Notes: generated by a model from the letters alone, not told the origin. Shown: positions 27,475 to 36,205, counted from the stretch's first letter. The stretch: DNA of 64,000 nucleotides from Kiloniella laminariae (GCF_027214005.1 NZ_JAPWGY010000002.1:645860-709859), one strand, 5' to 3'. Translations and numbers: made by a program.

Positions 27475-27500
27475 GCTCCCCTGATCACCCCGAAGACCAG

Positions 27501-27530
27501 ACTGGCGACCCGCAGCCGCAGGTCGCCAGT
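27501..27530. terminator. Stem-loop after the RND operon
   Basis: ACTGGCGACC and GGTCGCCAGT form a perfect 10-bp inverted repeat around a 10-nt loop, 26 bp after the pump stop codon. No T-tract follows on either strand, so it may be a rho-dependent or RNA-stabilising end structure rather than a classical terminator. Confidence 0.5.
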
Positions 27531-27628
27531 CGCAGAAGTGACTTATGCTTTGCAGGCGTGTTCTTACCTGACAACAAAGTAATGCACTCAGCTCTTTTCA
27601 GTTACGACAGCCATGATGCCTAGCACCA

Positions 27629-28585
27629 TCAGACCAGTGGTATAACCAGATACCCAAGATATCCGCCATAGCCCCCCAGCAACAACCCGCCCTTCAGACG
27701 GCTGATTTTCCAGCCAAAAACAGAAAAGATTATCAGAAGTCCTGTCGCGCCAAGCATGACCCAGACGTCGGTGCCCGCAATCTCTGCAGGGACAACAACA
27801 GGTTCCACCAGGGCGGTGATCCCCAAAATACCGAGCACGTTATAGATGTTGCTGCCGATAACGTTCCCAAGGGCAATATCGGTCTGTCGTTTCAAGGCTG
27901 CGATGACAGAGGTCACCAGCTCTGGCAGAGAGGTACCAATAGCAACAATCGTGACACCGATCAGGGCCTCGGATATGCCCGCCTCAATCGCGAGCCCCGA
28001 AGCTCCGTCGACCAGAAGCTTCGCCCCCAGAATGGTCACGGCAATGCCGCCAAAGGTATAGAGCAATGCTTTGAGGATACCGGCTTGTGGCACAGGGATA
28101 CTCTTGTCAGCCGCTATGTCTGTTGTCTCTTCAGAAAATGCTGTTTTTTCTTTCAGGTAGGTAAAAACAATATAGCCCACAAGCAACAGAACAAAAACCG
28201 CTCCCCAGAGCCGTTCCAGAGAACCGGACAGCAGGACAAATACGCAAAGCAGGGTGACCACCGTCAACACAGCCCCGTCCCGGACAAAGGATCGCCGGTT
28301 GATGACCATGGGATAGATCAGCGCGGAAATACCAAGGATAAGCAGAATGTTGCAGATGTTGCTTCCGACAACGTTCCCGATGGCGATCCCGGGCAGGTCA
28401 AGGGATGCTGCGAGAAGGCTGGTCACCAGCTCCGGCGTAGAAGTCCCGAAACCGACGACGGTCAATCCGATCAGCAAGGGAGAAACGCCAAAGCGCAGGG
28501 ACAGGGAACTTGCCCCTCTGACCAGCACGTCCCCTCCAAGGACCAGCAGGACAAGACCACCGATTATTCCGGCAAATGTGAGCAT
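27629..28585 (-). CDS. Calcium/sodium antiporter (CaCA family, YrbG-like)
   Basis: 318 residues from the ATG at 28585 with GGAG about 10 nt upstream; the frame continues to 28654 but the extra part is not conserved. About ten membrane helices in two homologous halves. Each half carries the ion-binding alpha repeat: GFGTSTPELVTSL with GNVVGSNICN in the first and AIGTSLPELVTSV with GNVIGSNIYN in the second. The halves are joined by a short charged loop (EKTAFSEETTDIAADKS). It exchanges Ca2+ or another cation for Na+ or H+ across the inner membrane. It is divergent from the SLC13-type permease. Confidence 0.93.
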   Translation of the reverse strand: MLTFAGIIGGLVLLVLGGDVLVRGASSLSLRFGVSPLLIGLTVVGFGTSTPELVTSLLAASLDLPGIAIGNVVGSNICNILLILGISALIYPMVINRRSFVRDGAVLTVVTLLCVFVLLSGSLERLWGAVFVLLLVGYIVFTYLKEKTAFSEETTDIAADKSIPVPQAGILKALLYTFGGIAVTILGAKLLVDGASGLAIEAGISEALIGVTIVAIGTSLPELVTSVIAALKRQTDIALGNVIGSNIYNVLGILGITALVEPVVVPAEIAGTDVWVMLGATGLLIIFSVFGWKISRLKGGLLLGGYGGYLGYLVIPLV

Positions 28586-28951
28586 AGAAACGGACACTCC
28601 GCATGAGGAAAAAAAAGAAATAAGGTCCAGCCGCCAACCCGGAATAAAAATCACAATCCGTCAATGACACAGTCGCTCTGCTGTCGCCCATGAATTGGGA
28701 GAACGACAAGGCAAACACAAGTATCCCTCGAAAAAATATATTTTGAGACGTGCATGCTCGGAAGCAGTAGATTTTATTGAATTCGGCGCTGGCACACAGT
28801 TGCTGGATTCGGTGAAATTCCCCCGGTTGAACAGGGCGTCCCGGACCTGACCACACAGAGACCTGACCACCCAGAGACCAGAGCGTCCAGAGTCCAGATC
28901 GCCCAGAGAGAGGAAAAGAGATGTACAGGAAAAATATAAAAAGGGCCGCGC
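28586..28951. other. Gap between the CaCA and SLC13 genes with a 16-bp direct repeat
   Basis: 366 bp without a supported gene, holding both divergent promoters. GACCTGACCAC[A/C]CAGA occurs twice in direct tandem at 28844-28859 and 28860-28875, followed by further CCAGAG words to about 28910. The repeat lies about 80 bp upstream of the SLC13 start. It may be a regulator site or just slippage-generated simple sequence. Confidence 0.5.
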
Positions 28952-30745
28952 ATGCTTTTTGATCTCGGCTCGGCTGCTCCTTACATTGCCCTTCTGTTAT
29001 TGCTCGGGGTCTTTATATTATTCTTTCTGGAACTGAGATCCCCGGAAATCATTGCTTTTTCCGGGGCAGCCGCCGCTCTGGCCCTCGGGCTGGTTGACAC
29101 AAAACAGGTACTCAATTCCATTGGCAACCCGGCGCCCGCGACAATCGGGGCCATGTTTGTCCTTAGCGCTGCGCTGGTCAGGACAGGTGTGCTTGAGGCG
29201 GCAACAATTCGCCTCAGCACGCAGGCAAAGCGTCACCCCCTGCTGACCATTGCTCTGTTTTTCTTTGCCGCAGCCGGAATTTCCGCCTTTATGAACAACA
29301 CTCCGGTTGTCATGGTGCTGATCCCTGTGGTCATCAGCCTCGCCCGGGATACCAAAATCAGTTCATCGCGTCTGCTCATGCCCCTTTCCTTTATGGTCAT
29401 CCTCGGCGGCACCTGCTCTCTGGTCGGGACTTCAACCAACATTCTGATTGATGGCGTCGCCAGGGAAATCGGCCTTGCGCCCTTTACTCTTTTCGAAATC
29501 GCACCGCTGGGAATCATTGTCGCCCTGGTCGGGGGAAGTTTTCTCGCTCTCATCGCCCCGAAACTCTTGCCAGATCGTAAAAGTTCCAGCCCGACCGAAG
29601 CGGCAAGAGAACAACGCATGTGGTTCGCTGAACTTTTGATCCCGGTAGGGTCGCCACTCATCGGCCAGTTTCCCCTTCAGATTGACGCCTTCCGCCGCGG
29701 TGGCGGGCTGGTCGTCGATGTCATCCGTGCGGATTTTTCTTTGCGGGACAGCCTCGAAACGATCCGCCTGGCCCCCGGAGATCAGGTGGTGATCAAGACT
29801 GCTGATGCAGAGATCATGGGCTTTCGCGAAGGAACCGCCCAGGGTGCTGCCATCGCTGGGGCAGAAGCATCAAAGGCCCGGCAATCTGTTGTGGTCGAAG
29901 CCCTGGTCGGGCCCAATACCCGGGCCAGAAGCAGAATGTTTGGTCGGCTGAGGTGGCGGCGCCACTTTGGCGTTTATCCCCTGGCCCTGCACCGCGAAGG
30001 CACCCTTCAGGACCAAAAACTCCAGACAATACGTCTGGAAATCGGGGACACTCTTTTGTTGGAAGGCTCTATCGAAGACATCAAGCGCCTGGAAGAAGAA
30101 GAACGGCTGATCCTCCTCTCCCCGATATCTTCACGCGCCTTTCGCCGGACCAAGGCTCCCATTGCTCTGGCAAGCATGTTCGCGGTTATTTTTCTGGCAG
30201 CCCTGGATGTCGCACCAATCCTCCCTCTGGCGCTTTTGGGGGTCGCTGTTGTGCTTCTCACCCGCTGCATTGACGCCGACGAGGGTGTAGGGGCCATTGA
30301 TGGCCGCCTGCTGCTGTTGATTGTCTCAATGCTGACACTCGGTGCCGCTCTGGAAGGATCGGGCGCACTAACCCTGATTGTCGGACAGCTTACGGGCCTG
30401 CTTGGAACAGTTTCACCACTATTGGCTCTGGCCCTGGTCTATGCCGTGACCTCAATCCTGACAGAACTGGTGACCAACAACGCCGTCGCGGTCCTCATGG
30501 CCCCGATCGCCGCCGGAATTGCGGCACAACTTGGCCTCGACCCGCGCCCCTTTGTCGTCGCCGTCATGTTTGCCGCCAGCGCCAGTTTTGCCACCCCTCT
30601 GGGCTATCAGACCAACACACTGGTCTATAACGCCGGAGGCTACCGCTTTTCAGATTTCCTGCGCATCGGCATTCCCATGAATATTGTAGTCGGTATCACC
30701 ACCGTTTTCACCATCCCCTACATCTGGCCCCTGATCCTGGATTAA
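28952..30745 (+). CDS. SLC13/DASS-type permease with two TrkA-C-like domains
   Basis: 597 residues. Helices fill residues about 8-205 and 400-595; between them, about 215-390, lies a cytosolic part with two RCK_C/TrkA-C-like domains (for example FRRGGGLVVDVIRADFSLRDSLETIRLAPGDQVV, and FGVYPLALHREGTLQDQKLQTIRLEIGDTLLLEG). The signature segments FMNNTPVVMVLIPVVI and LVTNNAVAVLMAPIA are the paired SNT/NNT-type motifs of sodium-coupled anion transporters of the YfbS/SAC1 group. Substrates in the group include sulfate and dicarboxylates; this one cannot be told. The C-terminal 24 residues recur as a decayed copy at 31319-31390, beyond the next gene. Confidence 0.92.
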   Translation: MLFDLGSAAPYIALLLLLGVFILFFLELRSPEIIAFSGAAAALALGLVDTKQVLNSIGNPAPATIGAMFVLSAALVRTGVLEAATIRLSTQAKRHPLLTIALFFFAAAGISAFMNNTPVVMVLIPVVISLARDTKISSSRLLMPLSFMVILGGTCSLVGTSTNILIDGVAREIGLAPFTLFEIAPLGIIVALVGGSFLALIAPKLLPDRKSSSPTEAAREQRMWFAELLIPVGSPLIGQFPLQIDAFRRGGGLVVDVIRADFSLRDSLETIRLAPGDQVVIKTADAEIMGFREGTAQGAAIAGAEASKARQSVVVEALVGPNTRARSRMFGRLRWRRHFGVYPLALHREGTLQDQKLQTIRLEIGDTLLLEGSIEDIKRLEEEERLILLSPISSRAFRRTKAPIALASMFAVIFLAALDVAPILPLALLGVAVVLLTRCIDADEGVGAIDGRLLLLIVSMLTLGAALEGSGALTLIVGQLTGLLGTVSPLLALALVYAVTSILTELVTNNAVAVLMAPIAAGIAAQLGLDPRPFVVAVMFAASASFATPLGYQTNTLVYNAGGYRFSDFLRIGIPMNIVVGITTVFTIPYIWPLILD

Positions 30746-30886
30746 AATTTGCTCCGAGATGTCCTGCTACTGGCACAGATACAAAATATTCTTTAGAAAA
30801 AGAACAGCGAGATAACTTACCAGAAACAAGAAAATACCTCCCCTGTAAAACAGGAGCATAGTTCTTATTCACAAAGGATTATAGTA

Positions 30887-31294
30887 ATGAAACCTAGCAG
30901 TATCGGCTCATGTCTCTGCCAGCAGGTAAGTTTTGAAATAACCGGAGAGTTTGAACAATTTTATCTCTGCCACTGCCAGCATTGTCAGAAAGATACCGGC
31001 TCCGCACATGCCGCAAATTTATTCTCAACTACTGCCAAATTGAAATGGGTTAAGGGGAAAGAAAATGTCAAGACATTCATCCTTCCTGAAACACGTCATG
31101 TCAAATGCTTTTGCTCTTGCTGTGGATCGCCCCTTCCCAATTTTCTCTCTGCTGAAAATCTGCTGGTTGTCCCTGCCGGCTGCCTTGATACAGAGCTAAC
31201 GGTTCAACCCTACGCACATATCTTTATTTCAAGCAGAGCAACCTGGGACGAAGGGTTGGAAAATATTCCAATGATGGCAGGACCTCCTGGCTAA
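30887..31294 (+). CDS. GFA/CENP-V fold zinc protein
   Basis: 135 residues. The family is built around zinc-binding cysteines, here SCLCQQV (C9, C11), YLCHCQHCQKDTG and CFCSCCGSPLPN. It is named for glutathione-dependent formaldehyde-activating enzyme, but most members have no proven activity, so I give only the fold. The gene lies 141 bp after the SLC13 permease on the same strand and is followed by a relic of a permease C-terminus, so it sits between a permease gene and a copy of that gene's end. This suggests that it arrived with, or was trapped by, a duplication. Confidence 0.88.
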   Translation: MKPSSIGSCLCQQVSFEITGEFEQFYLCHCQHCQKDTGSAHAANLFSTTAKLKWVKGKENVKTFILPETRHVKCFCSCCGSPLPNFLSAENLLVVPAGCLDTELTVQPYAHIFISSRATWDEGLENIPMMAGPPG

Positions 31295-31312
31295 CTTGCA
31301 AAGAAAAACATC

Positions 31313-31402
31313 ATGTCGAAAATCGATATACCGATGAACATTGTCATCGAGAGCACCACTGCTTTTGACACTCCCTCCATCTGGCCTTTACAGGTAGAAT
31401 AA
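31313..31402 (+). pseudogene. Relic of an SLC13-type permease C-terminus
   Basis: Thirty codons ending at a TAA read SKIDIPMNIVIESTTAFDTP and continue SIWPLQVE. The intact permease (28952-30745) ends RIGIPMNIVVGITTVFTIPY and continues IWPLILD. About 15 of 24 aligned residues are identical and the stop codons align, while the residues before KIDIPM show no similarity. It is therefore the end of a second copy, or of a partial duplication, whose rest is lost. It has no ribosome site and is too short to be a transporter. Confidence 0.72.
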
Positions 31403-31490
31403 TCCAATTGATAGCTTTCAACCCAGAATCATTTCTTAAGAAGCATCCTGTTTTTATCTATTGGGCTTCCTAAGACATCCCCACTTTTTG

Positions 31491-31955
31491 CTATCGGGGG
31501 CAGCGCCGGAACAATTCCTGTAATTCATAATCAACCTGTGCACGGTTAAGCTGGGGTCGCCTTGCGGCACCATGGGCACCAGCAGCGATGCCATTGACGA
31601 TAAAGTCGCCACTTTCATCACGGTATCCATAGGCATGTAGCCGATCCCCTCGCGCAGTCATCCAGCCAAAACCTCCTCCTCCCATGTCTTGAACATGGCG
31701 ACGGTCAATCGCGTTTTGCAGGACTCCCTGGTCGACCCGCAAATTTACGCCTTGCGGTCTTCCCTGATTGAAACTTGCTGACTGGGGAGGAAGAGGTTGC
31801 CGTGCTTGACGGCCTTGCCGGGCGGGTTGAGCAGACTGCGGGGGGCTATCCACACTGCCATCCGGTTTAATTCCAAACCTTGTCGCTCGAGCTGACGGGT
31901 GCCGTGGGCAGGTTCCCGCAGCAAACGTTGCGTTGCATTGCGTGCACCTTAACAT
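31491..31955 (-). CDS. Hypothetical protein with N-terminal zinc-ribbon-like cysteines, 154 aa
   Basis: Not recognised. The N-terminus MLRCTQCNATFAAGTCPRHP has a CxxC plus a third Cys/His pair like half a zinc ribbon. A low-complexity Gln/Pro/Arg stretch follows (about 35-72), then a compact region with GGGGFGWMTARGDRLHAYGYRDESGDF and a helical end. AAGGGAAA lies upstream of the ATG. It is the last gene of a three-gene leftward operon behind two DUF2589-like genes (29-bp gap), so it probably works with them. Confidence 0.7.
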   Translation of the reverse strand: MLRCTQCNATFAAGTCPRHPSARATRFGIKPDGSVDSPPQSAQPARQGRQARQPLPPQSASFNQGRPQGVNLRVDQGVLQNAIDRRHVQDMGGGGFGWMTARGDRLHAYGYRDESGDFIVNGIAAGAHGAARRPQLNRAQVDYELQELFRRCPR

Positions 31956-31984
31956 TTCAGCTTTCCCTTTATATAGATATCAGT

Positions 31985-32623
31985 TCAGGGTTTGCTCTTC
32001 TCCAGCTTGATTGGTTCAACGGTACTTGCCAGCAAATCCATCAGCTTTGACATGCCTTCAGTCGGAGGCTGCTGTGTTGCTCTGACAGTCACATCATATT
32101 TGGCTGTCTTGTCCGTCGAGCGGGTATTTTCACGTTGAGCCGACATTTTGCCTGTCACCTCAAGGCTGCCGCTATAAAAAATTCCGTTGGCTTCTGCCTT
32201 GGCTTTCGCTTCCACTTCTGCCGATGAACTGCTTTTTGCCGTATCGACCGTATGGATTTCCATCGAAAAATTAATATCAACGCTGTCAATTAACAGAGCT
32301 GGGATGGGCACCAGCCCCAGCACAGGGGGAGCAACGGTAAGTGAATGTACCGAAATCTGGCCATCATCTCCGGTAACAGGGCGTTCAAGCTTCATCGGCA
32401 AGCTCAGAATATCCTTGGGCGTTGCCCCTTTTGTTTTCGGCGTTCCTTCTTCCCCATAGGCCAGCATGTTGATGAAGCTGACCATCTCGTGCCCCAGTTG
32501 CTTCTGCGCTTTGATCGAAGCCGCCAGCGGCGCAGCAATCAGATGTTCCATGGGGATACTGCCCAGCTCGTTGCCGATCGCCGATCCACCGCTCCCTTTT
32601 GCGGGCGTTTTATCATCTGCCAT
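31985..32623 (-). CDS. DUF2589 family protein
   Basis: 212 residues. The N-terminal half (IGNELGSIPMEHLIAAPLAASIKAQKQLGHEMVSFINMLAYG) and the following beta-rich part (SVHSLTVAPPVLGLVPIPALLIDSVDINFSMEI) are typical of DUF2589, a family with no known function. The C-terminal third (SSSAEVEAKAKAEANG...YDVTVRATQQPPTEGMSKLMDLLA) continues the beta fold and ends in a short helix. There is no signal or membrane span. It sits 14 bp behind a related gene, and both proteins share the pattern of helix, then VP[I/M] S/D strand segments. Naming is by pattern memory, not a profile search. Confidence 0.78.
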   Translation of the reverse strand: MADDKTPAKGSGGSAIGNELGSIPMEHLIAAPLAASIKAQKQLGHEMVSFINMLAYGEEGTPKTKGATPKDILSLPMKLERPVTGDDGQISVHSLTVAPPVLGLVPIPALLIDSVDINFSMEIHTVDTAKSSSSAEVEAKAKAEANGIFYSGSLEVTGKMSAQRENTRSTDKTAKYDVTVRATQQPPTEGMSKLMDLLASTVEPIKLEKSKP

Positions 32624-32637
32624 ATCTACTGCTCTCC

Positions 32638-33213
32638 TTATGTTCTCAGATAATCCAGTAACTGCTCCTGAATCAGGCTCACCCCTTCTGGAGGATCTGA
32701 CATTTTAAAGTTGATTTTCACCTTGGCCGGGGAAGTAGAGGACTGAAAACTGTCTCCCTTGGGCATGATCGTAATTTCGGATGCCGTCCCGAACAGATCA
32801 TCAATCGTCCGCCGGATGATACCACTGTCATCTTCCACGTCATCAGCGTCAGTGGCCTCTTCACCTTCTGATTTGGAATCTGGTTTCGCTGTCGGGGTTA
32901 CATCCAGATTGGTCAGCTTGGTCTCAAATTCGATCTCCAGTGTATCAATCGACAACGTGGACATCGGCACCAGCGTTACAGCCGCGGCTTCGAAGATCTC
33001 GAAGGTCTCCTGATCCCCCACCCCTTTGCTGGTTGCCATCGCAACCAGGCGGGGGACATAGACTTCGATTTTTTCACCCGTGTCCGGGTCTGTTATGACT
33101 CTGGTTTCGAAATAGGATTGAAACAGCTTCAGATGCTGCATGTTTACAAAGCGCCGGGCTTCAAGAACCGAAGAGTAAATCCCTTCGAGAAGGTTTTGAA
33201 GAGACTGTGACAA
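32638..33213 (-). CDS. DUF2589-related protein, first gene of the operon
   Basis: 191 residues. It begins with a helix (LQNLLEGIYSSVLEARRFVNMQHLKLFQSYF), followed by beta-type segments (VYVPRLVAMA, AAVTLVPMSTLSIDTLEIEFETKL), an acidic insert (SEGEEATDADDVEDDSG, about 113-130) and a final VKINFKMSDPPEGVSLIQEQLLDYL. The last part mirrors the end of the next protein (VTVRATQQPPTEGMSKLMDLL), so the two are probably distant homologues. It is 156 bp from the upstream LysR gene, so a promoter for the operon should lie at 33214-33369. Function unknown. Confidence 0.72.
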   Translation of the reverse strand: MSQSLQNLLEGIYSSVLEARRFVNMQHLKLFQSYFETRVITDPDTGEKIEVYVPRLVAMATSKGVGDQETFEIFEAAAVTLVPMSTLSIDTLEIEFETKLTNLDVTPTAKPDSKSEGEEATDADDVEDDSGIIRRTIDDLFGTASEITIMPKGDSFQSSTSPAKVKINFKMSDPPEGVSLIQEQLLDYLRT

Positions 33214-33369
33214 GCTGATTCCCCAAGTTGGTTAACACAACGTTAACATCAACCTATGGGATATCAAACCCATTTAGTCACAACCATATGAATTCATCCC
33301 TTGCTCCCGACGTTTCGTGGCGGGCGAATGAGCTACGGTGCTATGTGTATTTCCACCTTCGATAATAAG

Positions 33370-34251
33370 CTAAAACGGCAGATCACTGGCAACAGAATGT
33401 GAAATCAGTCGACAGAGCTCCTCGACTTCGGCCCGCATCTGTACTTCCGGATTGCGCACCAGCCAGTTGCCAATCGGCATTGCCAGCTCTACCGGGGACA
33501 AACGAACCACCTCCTGTTGCGCCAATGCCCGCTCACTCAGAGGCAATGAGGCCAGCAAGACACCGACCCCGGCTTTGGCTGCGTCCAGCGCGGTAATAAA
33601 GCTGTCAAATCGGATTGCTGTTTTGCGAGGCGGTGACATCTTGGCCTCAATCGCCCATTCCGACCAGCCACTGCGCCGCCCGGCCAGGCGGATGCACGGC
33701 AGGCTCTGCCACTTGCCTTCAGGCACACCGACCAGGAGAGACGGCGCACAAATCGGTGAGAGAACTTCTGAAAACAGGTGGGTCGCGATTTTTCCTTCCC
33801 ACTTGCCATTGCCAAAGCGAATCTCGATATCGGCCTTGATTGCCTCATAGTCCGCAGGGCGGTGGATCGCTGCCACTGAAAGTGAAATCTTCGGTCGCGA
33901 AGCAATAATCCATTGTAATCTTGGCACCAGCCAAAGCGATGCAATTGACGCCGGGCAGGCAATAGTAATCACCTTCGACCCCTTTTTACCAAAAAGGTCC
34001 TCGGTGCTGCGGGCAAGCGCATGGATTGCAGAACGTACAGAAGGCAGATAGGCATCCCCTTCCGCTGTCAACTCAACCCCGCGGGCCAGACGATGAAACA
34101 ATGTGATCTTGAAATGCGCCTCAAGCTTTCGGATCTGTTGACTGACCGCCGCCTGTGTCAGACCCAGTTCATCTGCAGCTTCTGTGAAATTTTCATGACG
34201 GGCCGCCGCCTCAAAAGTTCTAAGCCAATCTAAAGGTGGCAATAAAGACAA
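33370..34251 (-). CDS. LysR family regulator (GcvA-like), likely controller of tmpAB
   Basis: 293 residues. The winged helix reads LPPLDWLRTFEAAARHENFTEAADELGLTQAAVSQQIRKLEAHF followed by LFHRLARGVELTAEGDAYLP, which is the GcvA-type LysR pattern. The effector domain covers about 90-285 and includes ADIEIRFGNGKWEG. The gene is divergent from the tmpA-like gene, 121 bp apart, with a dyad in between. By analogy with similar clusters it should activate the phosphonate genes in response to their substrate. It does not belong to the DUF2589 operon by strand logic alone, although both read leftward. Confidence 0.92.
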   Translation of the reverse strand: MSLLPPLDWLRTFEAAARHENFTEAADELGLTQAAVSQQIRKLEAHFKITLFHRLARGVELTAEGDAYLPSVRSAIHALARSTEDLFGKKGSKVITIACPASIASLWLVPRLQWIIASRPKISLSVAAIHRPADYEAIKADIEIRFGNGKWEGKIATHLFSEVLSPICAPSLLVGVPEGKWQSLPCIRLAGRRSGWSEWAIEAKMSPPRKTAIRFDSFITALDAAKAGVGVLLASLPLSERALAQQEVVRLSPVELAMPIGNWLVRNPEVQMRAEVEELCRLISHSVASDLPF

Positions 34252-34280
34252 TATGTTACCCTCAACTCATAAATATTATA

Positions 34281-34293
34281 AGGTCAAAGACCT
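34281..34293. promoter_or_regulatory. Candidate LysR operator between the lysR and tmpA-like genes
   Basis: AGGTC-AAA-GACCT is a perfect 5-bp dyad inside a longer AT-rich imperfect dyad (about 34273-34302). It lies 30 bp from the regulator start and 80 bp from the tmpA-like start, which suits a LysR recognition site. No other dyad of similar quality is seen in the gap. Confidence 0.5.
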
Positions 34294-34372
34294 ATTTTAT
34301 ATTTATTGTTCTTATTGCTTTTTACTGGACTAATCGAGTCAAATATTAAAAACAGCCCTTACGGAGAGAAAA

Positions 34373-35527
34373 ATGTCACTGGAAACTGCCGGGCTCCTTC
34401 AGGATGGTGAAGCCGTCTGCCTGCAATGGAGTGATGGAAAAACTGCCCGTTTTCATGCGATCTGGCTCAGAGACAATGCCCAGGACCCCGAAACACGAGC
34501 CAGTGGAAATGGCCAGCGCCTGATCACCATCCTCGACATTCCTGCCAATACCCGGCTGGCCTCTGCTGAAATCAAAGCAGGAGACCAGCTTCATCTGCGA
34601 ATGACACCGGAAAACAAAGAACTTGTTTTCTCAGGCAACTGGCTGCGGAAAAGAATTTATGACACTCCCGCTGTTACCGATCGCGGCTGGTGTCCGAAAC
34701 ATATCACCACCTGGGATGCAGGCTTGAATGCTTCGGTCCCGACTGTTGATCTCAATCAGGCAAAAGCTGACCGGACTTCTCTTGCCAACTGGCTTGAAGG
34801 CGTGCGGCGCTACGGGCTTGCCATTATGACTGGTCTGTCCACGGACAGCGGCAGTCTTTGCGAAGTTGCAGAACTCTTCGGCTACATCCGCGAAACCAAT
34901 TATGGCCGCTGGTTCGAAGTGCGCTCGGAAATCAATCCGGTCAACCTCGCCTATACTGGCCTCGGACTTCAGGCACACACCGACAACCCTTATCGCGATC
35001 CTGTTCCGACACTTCAGCTTTTGGCCTGTCTGGAAAACTCGGCTGATGGCGGAGAATCCATGGTGGTTGATGGCTTCAAGGCAGCACAGGTTCTCCGACA
35101 GGAATCACCAGAGAGTTTTGACCTTCTCGCCCGCTTCCCTGTCCGCTTTGAATATGCCGGAGCAGATGATATTCGCCTCCGTGCCAAACGCCCGATGATC
35201 GAACTCGGCCCTGATGGCGAATTGATCGCGATCAGGTTCAATAACCGTTCTTCTGCACCCTACACGGATATCCCGTTTGAAAGTATGGCCGACTATTATC
35301 GCGCCTATCGCAAGCTGGCAGAAATTATCGAACGGCCAGAGATGGAAGTGACCTTCAAGATGAAAGCAGGGGATCTTTTCATCGTTGATAACACCCGCGT
35401 TCTACACGCCAGAAAAGGTTTCTCCGGCGCGGGAACCCGCTGGCTTCAGGGGTGTTACGCCGACAAGGACGGGCTGCTATCCACCCTTGCTGCATTGGAA
35501 GAAAAAATGCAGGAGGCCGCAGAATGA
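34373..35527 (+). CDS. tmpA: 2-oxoglutarate/Fe(II) dioxygenase, TmpA-like (GBBH family)
   Basis: 384 residues. Residues 1-95 are a GBBH-like N-terminal domain with WLRDN, and 120-380 are the TauD-type double-stranded beta helix. Iron ligands are H202 and D204 ([10 protein letters not shown]) and H345 (VLHARKGF), with R356 (GTRWLQG) for 2-oxoglutarate. The N-domain zinc cysteines of gamma-butyrobetaine hydroxylase (CxCxxC after WLRDN) are missing here (AQDPET). The next gene, overlapping by 4 bp, is a PhnZ/TmpB-type HD oxygenase, so the best reading is TmpA: hydroxylation of 2-(trimethylamino)ethylphosphonate at C1. Gamma-butyrobetaine or another quaternary amine is the alternative if context is ignored. 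Confidence 0.75.
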   Translation: MSLETAGLLQDGEAVCLQWSDGKTARFHAIWLRDNAQDPETRASGNGQRLITILDIPANTRLASAEIKAGDQLHLRMTPENKELVFSGNWLRKRIYDTPAVTDRGWCPKHITTWDAGLNASVPTVDLNQAKADRTSLANWLEGVRRYGLAIMTGLSTDSGSLCEVAELFGYIRETNYGRWFEVRSEINPVNLAYTGLGLQAHTDNPYRDPVPTLQLLACLENSADGGESMVVDGFKAAQVLRQESPESFDLLARFPVRFEYAGADDIRLRAKRPMIELGPDGELIAIRFNNRSSAPYTDIPFESMADYYRAYRKLAEIIERPEMEVTFKMKAGDLFIVDNTRVLHARKGFSGAGTRWLQGCYADKDGLLSTLAALEEKMQEAAE

Positions 35528-36123
35528 CTTTTGCCAAAACAGCTTTTAAGAGCCTGAACAAAGATAACATTGTTGATTTTATCGGCGACATCTTTCACCG
35601 TCGTGGTGCGGACTCCTACCTCGGTGAGCAGGTCACCATGTCTGAACATATGCTCCAGGGTGCACAACTCGCGGAACAGGCGGGCGCGGGGGATATCCTG
35701 ATTGCCGCGGCTCTGCTCCACGACATTGGTCATTACACCAACGAGTTTCCTGATGATGCCTTGGCCAAAGGCATCAACAACCACCATGACGAAGCCGGTG
35801 CTGCCGTGCTTGAGGCTTTTTTCCCCCCGGTCATCACCGAATGTGTCCGTCAGCACGTCGCGGCGAAACGCTACCTCTGCGCTACGGATGACAGCTATTT
35901 CGGTAAACTTTCCGATGCTTCAATCCACACCCTCAACCTTCAGGGTGGCCCGATGAATGCAGAGGAAATAACTGAAATGGAGAAAAACCCGCACCTGAAG
36001 GAAATCGTTCAGGTGCGCTACTGGGATGATGCTGGCAAGGATCCGAAAGTCACAACCCCGCCTTTTGAATACTACGCCCCGATCCTCCAGCGGGTCGTCG
36101 ACGGCTTTTTTGCACAGAAATAA
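35524..36123 (+). CDS. tmpB: HD-domain mixed-valent diiron oxygenase, TmpB/PhnZ-like
   Basis: 199 residues from the ATG at 35524, which overlaps the tmpA-like stop codon (ATGA). Metal ligands of the PhnZ type are all visible: H42, H66-D67 (LLHDIGH), H88, H111 and D168. The Y32-x-x-E35 pair (SYLGEQ) that PhnZ-class enzymes use to handle substrate and iron is present too. Such enzymes cleave the C-P bond of 1-hydroxyphosphonates oxidatively. Paired with a TmpA-like dioxygenase the predicted reaction is (R)-1-hydroxy-2-(trimethylamino)ethylphosphonate to glycine betaine and phosphate. PhnZ itself acts on the unmethylated amine, and that cannot be excluded. Confidence 0.82.
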   Translation: MTFAKTAFKSLNKDNIVDFIGDIFHRRGADSYLGEQVTMSEHMLQGAQLAEQAGAGDILIAAALLHDIGHYTNEFPDDALAKGINNHHDEAGAAVLEAFFPPVITECVRQHVAAKRYLCATDDSYFGKLSDASIHTLNLQGGPMNAEEITEMEKNPHLKEIVQVRYWDDAGKDPKVTTPPFEYYAPILQRVVDGFFAQK

Positions 36124-36136
36124 ATCGCACCACGAT

Positions 36137-36161
36137 GCCCCGGGGTTATACTCTCCGGGGC
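36137..36161 (+). terminator. Terminator-like hairpin after tmpB
   Basis: GCCCCGG (36137-36143) and CCGGGGC (36155-36161) form a 7-bp GC stem with an 11-nt loop, 13 bp after the tmpB-like stop. A short T-rich run (TTCTTC) follows. It may end or attenuate transcription before the hydrolase gene at 36206. Confidence 0.55.
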
Positions 36162-36205
36162 TTCTTCATAACAAAGAAAATACGCATAACCACAGGTAGA
36201 GACGC

